The notes beneath the pieces are model-generated. The model ran no database searches. It was not told the DNA's origin and saw only the letters and a program-made list of their open reading frames with translations. Position numbers and translations under genes: made by a program. From the NCBI RefSeq assembly GCF_027922005.1, contig NZ_BSEV01000001.1, forward strand, positions 521,638-585,637: a stretch of 64,000 nt of DNA. Direction: 5' to 3'. Below are positions 7,383-14,402 of the stretch, piece by piece (position 1 is the first letter of the stretch; each line of letters begins with the position of its first letter). This stretch comes from Streptosporangium carneum (GTDB taxonomy: Bacteria > Actinomycetota > Actinomycetes > Streptosporangiales > Streptosporangiaceae).

Positions 7383-8795
7383 TCATATCACGGGAAAACG
7401 GGCGCGCAACCACGCTCCCCGGGATCCGGCGACGAGGTCGAGGCGGCCGCCGTGCCGTACCGCGATGTCCCTGGCGATGGCGAGCCCGAGCCCTGATCCG
7501 CCCGCGTCCCTGTCCCTGGCCTCGTCCAGCCGGGTGAACCGGTCGAAGACCGCCTCACGGTGCTCGTCGGGGATGCCTGGCCCGTCGTCGCGCACGTCGA
7601 GCAGGGCCTCGCCCTCGTCGAGGGCCAGACGGACGGTGACCGTGGAGTCCGCGTGCCGTACCGCGTTGTCCACCAGGTTGGCCACCAGGCGGCGCAACTG
7701 GTCGGCCGAGCCCCGGACCACCGCGTCCACCGCCACGTCGAGCGCCACCTGGATCTCGGGCCTGGGGCGGGACCTCGTGGCCTCCTCGGCGGCCACCTGG
7801 CCGAGGTCCACCTCCTCGTGGCAGGCGGGCTCTCCCGCGTCCAGGCGGGCCAGCAGCAGCAGGTCGGAGGTGAGCTTCTGGAGCCGTTCGACGTCGGTCA
7901 GCGCCTCCGCCGCCAACGGCTCCGGCGGGGCGAGCTCCAGGCGGGTGCGCAGGACGGCCAGCGGGCTGCGCAGTTCGTGGGCGGCGTCGGCGACGAAGCG
8001 CTTGTGCCGGTCGACGGCGAGCTCCAGCCGGTCGAGCGTGCGGTTCATGGTCTCGGCGAGCCGGGCGATCTCGTCGCGCGAGCGCGGCACGGGGACCCGG
8101 CGGTGCAGGTCGCTGGCGGTGATGTCGGCCACCTCGGCGCGGATGGCCGAGACCGGCGCGAGCGCCCTGCCGACCACCAGCCAGGTCAGCGCCGCGACCA
8201 GCAGGAGCAGCGCGGGGATGCCGGGCAGCAGCAGGCCCTGCAGGGACTGCAGGGCGGCCTTGGTCGGCTCCAGGGAGGCCCTGGCCCGCACCAGCAGCGG
8301 TCCCTTCGCCGTGGCGACCGGCATGGTGGCCACGGCGAAGGAGCCACAGGACGTCCACTTCCGAGTCGGCGCCCCGGCGGGAGGCGTGGCCGAGGACTCG
8401 ACGGAGAACACCGGCTCCGTGGGCACGCAGGAGAGCGCGGAGACGGAACCGGAGACGGTCGAGGAGACCTTCGAGAGGAGGGCCGGTCGGTCGTCGGGGG
8501 TGGTGAGGTCGAACCGGGGGTCCGCGCCCCGGACGGACTCGTCGATGATCATGATGTCCGGATCGATGACCCGTTCGGCGACTCCGCCGACGCTGTCGGC
8601 CTTGCTGTCGGCCTTGAGCCGGGTGAGGAGCGCCTCGGCGGTGGCGTCGGCACGCCTGGTGGCCTCAAGGGACGCGCTCTCCACCAGGCTGCCCCTGAGC
8701 ACGCCGACGAGCACGGCCGCCGCGACCCCCAGCGCGACCGCGACGATGACGGTGGCCGCCAGGGTGGCTCTCACCCGGACCGACAGACGTGGCAT
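7383..8795 (-). CDS. Two-component sensor histidine kinase
   Basis: 470 residues. A first membrane segment near 10-33, an extracytoplasmic sensor of about 125 residues, a second segment near 163-190, HAMP, then HisKA with the phospho-acceptor in HELRSPLAVL (near 271) and an ATPase domain with DDGPGIPDEH and GGSGLGLA. It follows the response-regulator gene by one base, so both are made from one transcript. The sensed signal is unknown. Confidence 0.9.
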   Translation of the reverse strand: MPRLSVRVRATLAATVIVAVALGVAAAVLVGVLRGSLVESASLEATRRADATAEALLTRLKADSKADSVGGVAERVIDPDIMIIDESVRGADPRFDLTTPDDRPALLSKVSSTVSGSVSALSCVPTEPVFSVESSATPPAGAPTRKWTSCGSFAVATMPVATAKGPLLVRARASLEPTKAALQSLQGLLLPGIPALLLLVAALTWLVVGRALAPVSAIRAEVADITASDLHRRVPVPRSRDEIARLAETMNRTLDRLELAVDRHKRFVADAAHELRSPLAVLRTRLELAPPEPLAAEALTDVERLQKLTSDLLLLARLDAGEPACHEEVDLGQVAAEEATRSRPRPEIQVALDVAVDAVVRGSADQLRRLVANLVDNAVRHADSTVTVRLALDEGEALLDVRDDGPGIPDEHREAVFDRFTRLDEARDRDAGGSGLGLAIARDIAVRHGGRLDLVAGSRGAWLRARFPVI

Positions 8796-8796
8796 C

Positions 8797-9465
8797 TCAG
8801 GCCTCCAGCCGGTAACCGGCGCCGCGCACGGTCACCAGGGACGTCCGGCCGAACGGTGAGTCGATCTTGCGACGCAGCGCGCTGATGTACACCTCGACGA
8901 TGTTCGGGTCGCCGTCGTAGGCGAAGTCCCAGGCCTGGGCCAGCAGCTCGCTCTTGGAGACCACCTCGCCCGCCCTGCGGGCCAGACCGTGCAGGACCGC
9001 GAACTCCTTGGGGGTGAGGGAGATCTCGACCTCTCCCCTGCGGCAGCGGAGCCCGGCCGGGTCGACGGCCAGGTCGCCGACCACGATGGAGACGGGCCGC
9101 GCCCTGCCTCCCCTGCGGGTCAGCGCGCGCAGCCGGGCCAGCAGCACCACGTAGGAGAACGGCTTGGACAGGAAGTCGTCGGCGCCGGTGTCCAGGGCCT
9201 CGGCCTCGTCGTGCACCCCGTCCTTCGCGGTGAGCATCAGGATCGGCGTCCAGTTCTCGGCGTCACGAAGCCTGGCGCAGACGGTGTAGCCGTTCATGCG
9301 CGGCAGCATGACGTCGAGCACGATCACGTCGTAGGCGTTCTCACTCGCCATCCACAGCCCGTCGCGTCCGTCGTGGGCGACATCGACGGCGAAGCCCTCG
9401 GCGGCCAGGCCGCCCTTCAGCAGGTCGGCCAGGCGCTTCTCGTCCTCAACCAGCAGCATGCGCAT
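8797..9465 (-). CDS. OmpR-family response regulator
   Basis: 222 residues: receiver domain with acidic pocket (VEDE), phospho-acceptor Asp in VIVLDVMLPRMNGY and conserved Lys in DFLSKPFS, then a winged-helix DNA-binding domain (LTPKEFAVLHGLARR to RGAGYRLEA). First gene of the regulator/kinase pair. The symmetric direct-repeat site upstream at 9490-9537 is its likely own target. Confidence 0.92.
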   Translation of the reverse strand: MRMLLVEDEKRLADLLKGGLAAEGFAVDVAHDGRDGLWMASENAYDVIVLDVMLPRMNGYTVCARLRDAENWTPILMLTAKDGVHDEAEALDTGADDFLSKPFSYVVLLARLRALTRRGGRARPVSIVVGDLAVDPAGLRCRRGEVEISLTPKEFAVLHGLARRAGEVVSKSELLAQAWDFAYDGDPNIVEVYISALRRKIDSPFGRTSLVTVRGAGYRLEA

Positions 9466-9489
9466 GCCGTCCAGCGTGCCGCAGCCCGC

Positions 9490-9537
9490 CTAAAGCCAAC
9501 CTGAAGACGACTTCTGCCGCCTTCAGGCTGGGTTCAG
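9490..9537. promoter_or_regulatory. Symmetric pair of direct-repeat boxes between regulator and secreted-protein genes
   Basis: On the plus strand CTTCAGGCTGGGTTCAG (9521-9537) holds two TTCAG half-sites 11 bp apart. Its inverted counterpart at 9490-9506 reads CTTCAGGTTGGCTTTAG on the minus strand, matching at 14 of 17 positions and with the same 11-bp phasing. This is the architecture bound by OmpR-type regulator dimers, facing both divergent genes. Confidence 0.65.
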
Positions 9538-9594
9538 CCGACGGGCGCGAGCCTGTGATCTCCAGATCCACCGAGCCAGAAAGGGAGAACAGGC

Positions 9595-10323
9595 ATGCGT
9601 ACCCGCATCCTCGCCGCCGTCACGCTGACGGCCGGTGTCCTGATGAGCACGCTGACCGGCGCGGCCAACGCCGACACCCCGCCTCCGGCGACCGTCACGG
9701 ACACTCCGACCCCGGCGCCCACCGTGGAGAACCCCGCCCTCGACGAGGGCGCCTTCGTCGTCCGCTGCGAGGGCGGCGCGGTGATCGCGAGGGTGCGCAA
9801 GCTCTCCGAGGAGGAGATCAGGAAGCTCAAGGAGAAAGGCGCTCTGTTCCATGAGAGGAGGCTGAAGGGAGACGTGCGGCTCAGGGGCGGGGAGTCGACG
9901 GTGATCACCCCCGACGCTCTCGGCGAGCTCCCCGACCCGGCGAAGCTCAAGGAGCTCAAGGAGCAGCTCAAGGAGAAGGCCTTCGAGATCCGGGTGGGCG
10001 GTGTCGAGGAGGCGCCGGGGGGCACGAAGGGCTCGGGCGAGGGCGCCGTCGCGCAGTCGTACTCGATCTTCGGTGAGGCCGCCCCCGGGGAGCCGAACCC
10101 GGTCTTCGACGAGGCCGTTCCCGATGTCAAGGGGCCGGCCGACGACACGGCGGCACCCGTCAAGCCCCATGTCGAGGGCGCCGAGGAGCCCGCGTCCGAG
10201 CTCTTCACCAAGGTGCTGCCGGACGGTGACATCACGATCGTGGAGTCGCCGGCCGCCGGGGCGGAGAAGAAGGCCTTCTCGCTCGAGAAGCACGGCCCGA
10301 TCCACTGCGTCAAGCGGCCCTGA
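9595..10323 (+). CDS. Secreted protein of unknown function, TCS-linked
   Basis: 242 residues with a signal peptide (residues 1-26, ending ANA-DT), a Pro/Thr-rich linker, and a charged body with Lys/Glu-rich helices (EEEIRKLKEKG, LKELKEQLKEK). I recognise no enzyme domain. The GGGAG before the ATG and the shared operator with the divergent response regulator suggest it is a direct target of that system, possibly an envelope-stress product. Confidence 0.75.
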   Translation: MRTRILAAVTLTAGVLMSTLTGAANADTPPPATVTDTPTPAPTVENPALDEGAFVVRCEGGAVIARVRKLSEEEIRKLKEKGALFHERRLKGDVRLRGGESTVITPDALGELPDPAKLKELKEQLKEKAFEIRVGGVEEAPGGTKGSGEGAVAQSYSIFGEAAPGEPNPVFDEAVPDVKGPADDTAAPVKPHVEGAEEPASELFTKVLPDGDITIVESPAAGAEKKAFSLEKHGPIHCVKRP

Positions 10324-10333
10324 CCTCGCGCGG

Positions 10334-10397
10334 GCCGTGCCGCACGGGGGACCGGCACGGCGCACGCGGGCCGTACCGCACGGAGGACCGGTACGGC
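10334..10397 (+). repeat. Two tandem hairpins with a compensatory change
   Basis: GCCGTGCC (10334-10341) pairs with GGCACGGC (10354-10361); 36 bp later GCCGTACC (10370-10377) pairs with GGTACGGC (10390-10397). The loops are nearly the same. The single arm difference (G to A) is matched by C to T in the opposite arm, so the stem is preserved. Confidence 0.75.
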
Positions 10398-10541
10398 GGC
10401 GGCGCGGAGAGGTGAGCGCGGGGGTGCCGGACGAGCCGAGGGGAAAGGCCATGGCGCCCGCCGGTGACGATCCCGGTACGGTCGCCCCCCGAAGACGCCG
10501 GAGTCCGCGCGGACGGTCTCTCCCGCGCGGACGGTCCCTCC

Positions 10542-10589
10542 CGCGCGTTCGGGCTCTCACGTGTGCGGACGGAAGAGCCCGAACGCGCG
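10542..10589. terminator. Perfect 16-bp inverted repeat
   Basis: Arms 10542-10557 and 10574-10589, loop 16 bases. It shares its last base with the next hairpin, so the two would compete or stack. Likely part of a bidirectional termination zone. Confidence 0.6.
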
Positions 10590-10625
10590 GATACGGCCCG
10601 CACCAGGCTGGTGCGGGCCGTATCC
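10589..10625. terminator. Perfect 17-bp hairpin, bidirectional terminator
   Basis: Arms 10589-10605 and 10609-10625 with a three-base loop, right after the stop of the minus-strand gene at 10633. No U-tract, as is usual for GC-rich actinomycete terminators. Confidence 0.75.
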
Positions 10626-10632
10626 GTGTGGA

Positions 10633-11235
10633 TCAGGGCAGCTTCTTCGAAGCCTGATCCGCCGCGTGCTCGGCCTTCTCGCCGGCCTGGTCGGCCTTGG
10701 CGCCGATCTTCGCCTTGGCCTCCTCCGCCACGTCGGAGACCTTCGCCGACGCGGACCGCGCCTTCTCCGACGCCCACCGCGAGGCGTCCGAGGCGTTCTC
10801 CTTCATCGCGTCGGTCCACTGGTCGGCGCTCTTGCGGTACAACGCGAAGCCGACCGCGCCCACCGCGAGGCCCGTGAGCAACAGGAGCGTCGGCCACCTG
10901 CGGGACCTGGTCCGAGGCGTGGGATCGACCTTGCTGGCGGCCTGCGACAGCAGGGCGCTGACCTTCGGTGCGAGCTGCTCCTCAACCGAGTGGGCGGCAG
11001 CGTCCAGCTTGGGCGCCGCCCATTCCCTGGCGACATAGATCCTGTCGCCGGCCGCGCCACGGGCGTGGCTGGCGGCCTCACGGGCCTGGATGGCCGCCTC
11101 GCGGGCCTGGGCGGCCACCGGGCCGACCCGCTCGGAGGCGAGATCGGCGGCACGGACCACCTGAGCTTTCACCTGATTAAGCCGCGTGTCCGGAATCACA
11201 ATCGTGTGGCGCTTTCCAAATAGTGCAAGAGGCAC
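10633..11235 (-). CDS. DUF5324-like helical membrane protein
   Basis: 200 residues from GTG 11235, which is preceded by GGGGAGG. An Ala/Arg/Glu-rich helical N-terminus (AREAAIQAREAASHARG), one membrane segment (WPTLLLLTGLAVGAVGFALY, near 120-140) and a Lys/Ala-rich C-terminal helix (SEKARSASAKVSDVAEEAKA). The position beside cyclophilin, rhomboid and crgA matches the DUF5324 family in Streptomyces. Function unknown; the helices resemble apolipoprotein/YtxH-type coiled regions. Confidence 0.75.
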   Translation of the reverse strand: MPLALFGKRHTIVIPDTRLNQVKAQVVRAADLASERVGPVAAQAREAAIQAREAASHARGAAGDRIYVAREWAAPKLDAAAHSVEEQLAPKVSALLSQAASKVDPTPRTRSRRWPTLLLLTGLAVGAVGFALYRKSADQWTDAMKENASDASRWASEKARSASAKVSDVAEEAKAKIGAKADQAGEKAEHAADQASKKLP

Positions 11236-11411
11236 GTCAACCTCCCCAGTCGTCGGGGCCCCGTTGCCTCCCCTTCCCGCTCGAAGGCGGCTCAATCATT
11301 ACCGGCCGTGGGAGGATGCTAGGTGGACCGGCTACGGCCGCAGCCATCAGAACACCATGAAACAGCACGTTGCAGAGGCTTTAGCCAACGACATGAAGGG
11401 GGAGCCCGATC

Positions 11412-11948
11412 GTGGCTGAGAAGTTGATAGCGAACCTGAACACCAATCGCGGCACCGTGAAGATCCAGCTTTTCCCGGACCACGCGCCCAAGACCGTGCG
11501 CAACTTCGTCGAGCTGGCAGAGGGCACCCGCGAGTGGGTGCACCCGGAGACCGGCCAGAAGACCAACGCCAAGCTCTACGACGGCACGATTTTCCACCGG
11601 GTCATCGACAACTTCATGATTCAGGGCGGCGACCCGCTGGGCCAGGGCATCGGTGGCCCGGGTTACAAGTTCGACGACGAGATCCACCCGGATCTGTACT
11701 TCAACCGCCCCTACCTGTTCGCCATGGCCAACGCCGGCATCCAGGGGGGCCGGGGCACCAACGGCTCGCAGTTCTTCATCACCGTGGTTCCCACGCCGCA
11801 CCTCAACGGCAAGCACACCATCTTCGGTGAGGTCGTCGAGGGGCAGGACGTCGTCGACGCCATCGTCAAGACCGAGACCGACGCCCGCGACCGTCCCACC
11901 GACCCCGTCGTCCTGGAGTCGGTCACCGTCGAGCGCGTCCAGGGCTGA
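11412..11948 (+). CDS. Peptidyl-prolyl cis-trans isomerase, cyclophilin type
   Basis: 178 residues, no signal peptide, so cytoplasmic. The cyclophilin core is complete: FHRVIDNFMIQGGDP (catalytic Arg in FHR), GTNGSQFFIT and LNGKHTIFGEV. Catalyses proline cis-trans isomerisation in folding. GTG start after AAGGGGGAG. A strong hairpin follows the stop. Confidence 0.93.
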   Translation: MAEKLIANLNTNRGTVKIQLFPDHAPKTVRNFVELAEGTREWVHPETGQKTNAKLYDGTIFHRVIDNFMIQGGDPLGQGIGGPGYKFDDEIHPDLYFNRPYLFAMANAGIQGGRGTNGSQFFITVVPTPHLNGKHTIFGEVVEGQDVVDAIVKTETDARDRPTDPVVLESVTVERVQG

Positions 11949-11953
11949 GCGAT

Positions 11954-11991
11954 CCGGGCGGTGGACTCCCCTCGCGGAGGCCACCGCCCGG
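11954..11991 (+). terminator. Hairpin after cyclophilin gene
   Basis: CCGGGCGGTGG (11954-11964) pairs with CCACCGCCCGG (11981-11991), with a further CTCC/GGAG inner stem. Sits just past the stop codon. Confidence 0.75.
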
Positions 11992-12048
11992 AGATCGCGG
12001 GCTCGTTCGCTGGTGCGTGTGCTCGGGATCATGCATAGGCTGGCAGTC

Positions 12049-12057
12049 TGTGGATAA
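12049..12057 (-). promoter_or_regulatory. DnaA-box match
   Basis: TGTGGATAA on the plus strand is a perfect TTATCCACA on the minus strand, 31 bp before the rhomboid start codon. A second perfect match is at 12989. A nine-base match may occur by chance. Confidence 0.45.
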
Positions 12058-12087
12058 CAGCACGGTCGAAGGGGCCAGCGACACGCC

Positions 12088-12963
12088 ATGACCACCCAGC
12101 CACCCAGCGAGTCCGAAACCGCTGCCGTTCCCACGTGTTACCGGCATCCGGGTCGTGAGACCTACGTGCGCTGCCAGCGCTGTGAGCGGCCCATCTGTCC
12201 CGACTGCATGCGCGACGCCGCCGTCGGCTTCCAGTGTCCCGAGTGCGTGAGCCAGGGCAACAAGACGGTACGGCAGGCGCAGTCGGTCTTCGGCGGCAGG
12301 GCGGTCGCCACGCCCAGGGTCACCTGGACGCTGCTCGTCGTCAACGTCCTGGCCTATGTCGCGGAGACCCTCAGCACCAACCGGGTGCTGGCCGACTTCG
12401 CCATGGACTCGGGTTCCGTCGCCTACGGCGAGTGGTGGCGTCTGATCACCGGCGCTTTCCTGCACGCGCCGCTGAGCGGCGGCGCGTGGGCGATCACCCA
12501 CATCGTGTTCAACATGTGGGCGCTGTACGCCATCGGCCCCGAGCTGGAGCGGCGTCTGGGCTCCGTGCGCTTCCTGGCGCTCTACCTGCTGTCCGCGCTC
12601 GGCGGATCGGTCGCGGTCTACCTGTTCGGCATCGCGGCGGTCGGCGCCTCCGGCGCGATCTACGGCATGTTCGGCGCGCTGTTCGTGGTCGCCAGAAGGC
12701 TGGGATACGACGCCCGCGGCGTGCTCTGGCTGATCGGCATCAACGCGGTGCTCACCTTCACCTTTCCCGGCATCAGCTGGCAGGGGCACCTCGGCGGCCT
12801 GATCACCGGCGCCGTGGTCGGCGGCATCCTCGCCTACGCGCCCGCGAAGAACCGCAACGCCTTCCAGTGGGGAGGCTGCGCGCTGGTGCTGGTGGCGCTC
12901 GTCGCGGTGGTCCTGCTGCTGCCGCCGTACGTCTACCAGATGCAGTTCGGTCTTTCCGGCTGA
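12088..12963 (+). CDS. Rhomboid-family intramembrane serine protease with N-terminal zinc-finger
   Basis: 291 residues. The N-terminus is a B-box-like zinc site (CYRHPGRET, CQRCERPICPDC, CPEC, residues 12-55). Then six or more membrane segments of a rhomboid domain: the catalytic serine in GASGAIYGMFGA (near 190) and the catalytic histidine in WQGHLGGL (near 230), plus the HIVFNMWALY loop. Such proteases cut membrane-spanning substrates. It is next to cyclophilin and crgA, a conserved actinobacterial order. Confidence 0.92.
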   Translation: MTTQPPSESETAAVPTCYRHPGRETYVRCQRCERPICPDCMRDAAVGFQCPECVSQGNKTVRQAQSVFGGRAVATPRVTWTLLVVNVLAYVAETLSTNRVLADFAMDSGSVAYGEWWRLITGAFLHAPLSGGAWAITHIVFNMWALYAIGPELERRLGSVRFLALYLLSALGGSVAVYLFGIAAVGASGAIYGMFGALFVVARRLGYDARGVLWLIGINAVLTFTFPGISWQGHLGGLITGAVVGGILAYAPAKNRNAFQWGGCALVLVALVAVVLLLPPYVYQMQFGLSG

Positions 12964-12995
12964 TCCACACCCTGATGCTTCCCCAGGGTGTGGAT
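12963..12995. terminator. Bidirectional terminator between rhomboid and crgA
   Basis: ATCCACACCCTG (12963-12974) pairs perfectly with CAGGGTGTGGAT (12984-12995). It serves the plus-strand rhomboid gene and the minus-strand crgA gene. The 3' arm overlaps a DnaA-box match. Confidence 0.75.
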
Positions 12996-13010
12996 AAACA
13001 CTGTGGAAAA
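12989..13010 (-). promoter_or_regulatory. DnaA-box match plus degenerate second box
   Basis: TGTGGATAA (12989-12997) is a perfect minus-strand TTATCCACA. TGTGGAAAA (13002-13010) is one base off and in the same orientation, 13 bp on. Possible DnaA-binding or titration site. Confidence 0.45.
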
Positions 13011-13012
13011 AA

Positions 13013-13258
13013 CTAACGCCAGCGAGTGGACAGCACCACGCCGAAGATGATGAAAACGAACCCGATCAGCAGGTTCCAGTTGTGCAGGGCGCCGAGCCCG
13101 GGTGCGTTGGGCGCGACGTAGTAGACGGCGATCCACAGGATCCCGATGATCCAGGAGGCCACCATGACCGGCGCCAGCCAGCGCGGGCTCATCTTGACCT
13201 GCTGGGAGGTCTGCGGCGGCGTGTAGACCGCCTTCTTGCGAGTCTTGGACTTGGGCAC
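13013..13258 (-). CDS. crgA: Cell division protein CrgA
   Basis: 81 residues. GTG start at 13258 with AGGAG seven bases upstream. A charged N-terminus (PKSKTRKKAVYTPP) is followed by two membrane segments (WLAPVMVASWIIGILWIAVYY and LLIGFVFIIFGVVLS). This is the size and layout of CrgA, a small divisome membrane protein that interacts with FtsZ, FtsQ and PBPs in actinobacteria and inhibits or coordinates septation. Position beside the pknB/pbpA block fits. Confidence 0.92.
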   Translation of the reverse strand: MPKSKTRKKAVYTPPQTSQQVKMSPRWLAPVMVASWIIGILWIAVYYVAPNAPGLGALHNWNLLIGFVFIIFGVVLSTRWR

Positions 13259-13561
13259 TGGGTTCTCCTGCGTCAACCCTGCGCGGTCGGATCGTGCGCA
13301 GGCCGTGTCAACTAGCGTAATCGCTGGTGGCGAAGACCCGAGTAAGAATAGTCGGCGCACCCATGACATGGCGATCCCATAGAGGGCCATAACCACGCAA
13401 ACCTTGATTCAACGGTGTGATTCTCGCTGTTACCCGGTGATTCCTCGTGGTTGTGGCGCTCGTCGCGGGGTGCCCGCCGGGCCGGCAGCGGCCGTAGTCT
13501 GGTGTGTCGTGTTCTCCTGGATCGAACCCCGCGCCCTCCTCGACCGCTCCGCCGTGGGCCG
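13259..13561. other. Gap between divergent crgA and pabA
   Basis: 303 bp with no supported gene. In many actinomycetes a class E sortase gene lies hereabouts; none is present. The right part must hold the promoter of the aminotransferase gene, but no clear -35/-10 is visible. Confidence 0.5.
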
Positions 13562-14134
13562 ATGACCCGCGTCCTGGTCGTGGACAACCATGACAGCTTC
13601 GTCCACACCATCGTCCAGTACCTCCGCATGCTCGGCGCGACCTGCGACGTGCGCCCGCGGGACCACGTGGTGCCCGAGGACGCGGCGGGCTTCGACGGGG
13701 TCCTGATCAGTCCGGGCCCCGGCGCCCCCGAGGACGCCGGGGTGAGCGTCCCGCTCGTCGGCTACTGCGAGGCGCACGCGCTACCGCTGCTCGGCGTCTG
13801 CCTCGGCCACCAGGCCATCGCGATCGCCCACGGGGCCACCGTCGCGCGGGCCCCCGAGCTGATGCACGGCCGCACCAGCCTGATCACCCACGACGGGCGC
13901 GGCGTCTTCGCCGGACTGCCGTCCCCGGTGACCATGACGCGCTACCACTCGCTGGCCGTCGTGCCCGAGACGATCCCCGAGATCCTCGAGGTCACCGCGA
14001 CCACCGACGACGGCGTGGTCATGGGGTTGCGCCACCGCGCCGCGCCCGTCGAGGGGGTGCAGTTCCATCCCGAGTCGGTGATCTCCGAACACGGCCACCT
14101 GCTGCTCGGAAACTGGCTCGCGAGGACCGTGTAA
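13562..14134 (+). CDS. pabA: Aminodeoxychorismate/anthranilate synthase glutamine amidotransferase
   Basis: 190 residues. Class I glutamine amidotransferase: N-terminal VVDNHDSFVHTIVQYL, oxyanion region ISPGPGAPEDAG, nucleophile Cys in GVCLGHQAI (near 79) and the His/Glu pair in VQFHPESV. It supplies ammonia for aminodeoxychorismate (folate) or anthranilate (tryptophan) synthesis. The partner chorismate-binding subunit is not in the window. ATG at 13562 aligns with the family N-terminus. Confidence 0.9.
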   Translation: MTRVLVVDNHDSFVHTIVQYLRMLGATCDVRPRDHVVPEDAAGFDGVLISPGPGAPEDAGVSVPLVGYCEAHALPLLGVCLGHQAIAIAHGATVARAPELMHGRTSLITHDGRGVFAGLPSPVTMTRYHSLAVVPETIPEILEVTATTDDGVVMGLRHRAAPVEGVQFHPESVISEHGHLLLGNWLARTV

Positions 14135-14164
14135 CGCCCCAGCCGCCTTGAACGACTAACCAGT

Positions 14165-14207
14165 GAGCCCTTCCGCCATCGCCCCCGAGTGGCGGAAGGG
14201 CTCTTTT
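14165..14207 (+). terminator. Rho-independent terminator of pabA
   Basis: GAGCCCTTCCGCCA (14165-14178) pairs with TGGCGGAAGGGCTC (14190-14203), followed by TTTT. One of the few terminators here with a U-tract. Confidence 0.88.
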
Positions 14208-14315
14208 CCGTCCCGGGGAGAAACCGTCGTCCATCGGGGAGACTCCCGGCGCGAAAGGCCCCGCGCACCAGCGGCCCGTACGGCGGGAGCCCGGCACGCA
14301 GGGCCCAGAACGCGA

Positions 14316-14343
14316 AGGACCCCCGCCGTGCGGCGGGGGTCCT
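14316..14343 (-). terminator. Hairpin after pknB
   Basis: AGGACCCCCGCC (14316-14327) pairs with GGCGGGGGTCCT (14332-14343) around a GTGC loop, about 60 bp past the pknB stop on the minus strand. Confidence 0.7.
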
Positions 14344-14402
14344 CCCACGTCCTCGAAGGAGCGCGGAGTCCGCGATCCCGGCCCCTGCTGGGCCGCTGGG
14401 GG

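Larger units (their letters stand above)
10324..10632. other. Convergent gap filled with hairpins
   Basis: No gene. It separates two convergent genes and holds two tandem hairpins (10334-10397), a 16-bp perfect stem (10542-10589) and a 17-bp perfect stem (10589-10625), described separately. Confidence 0.7.
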
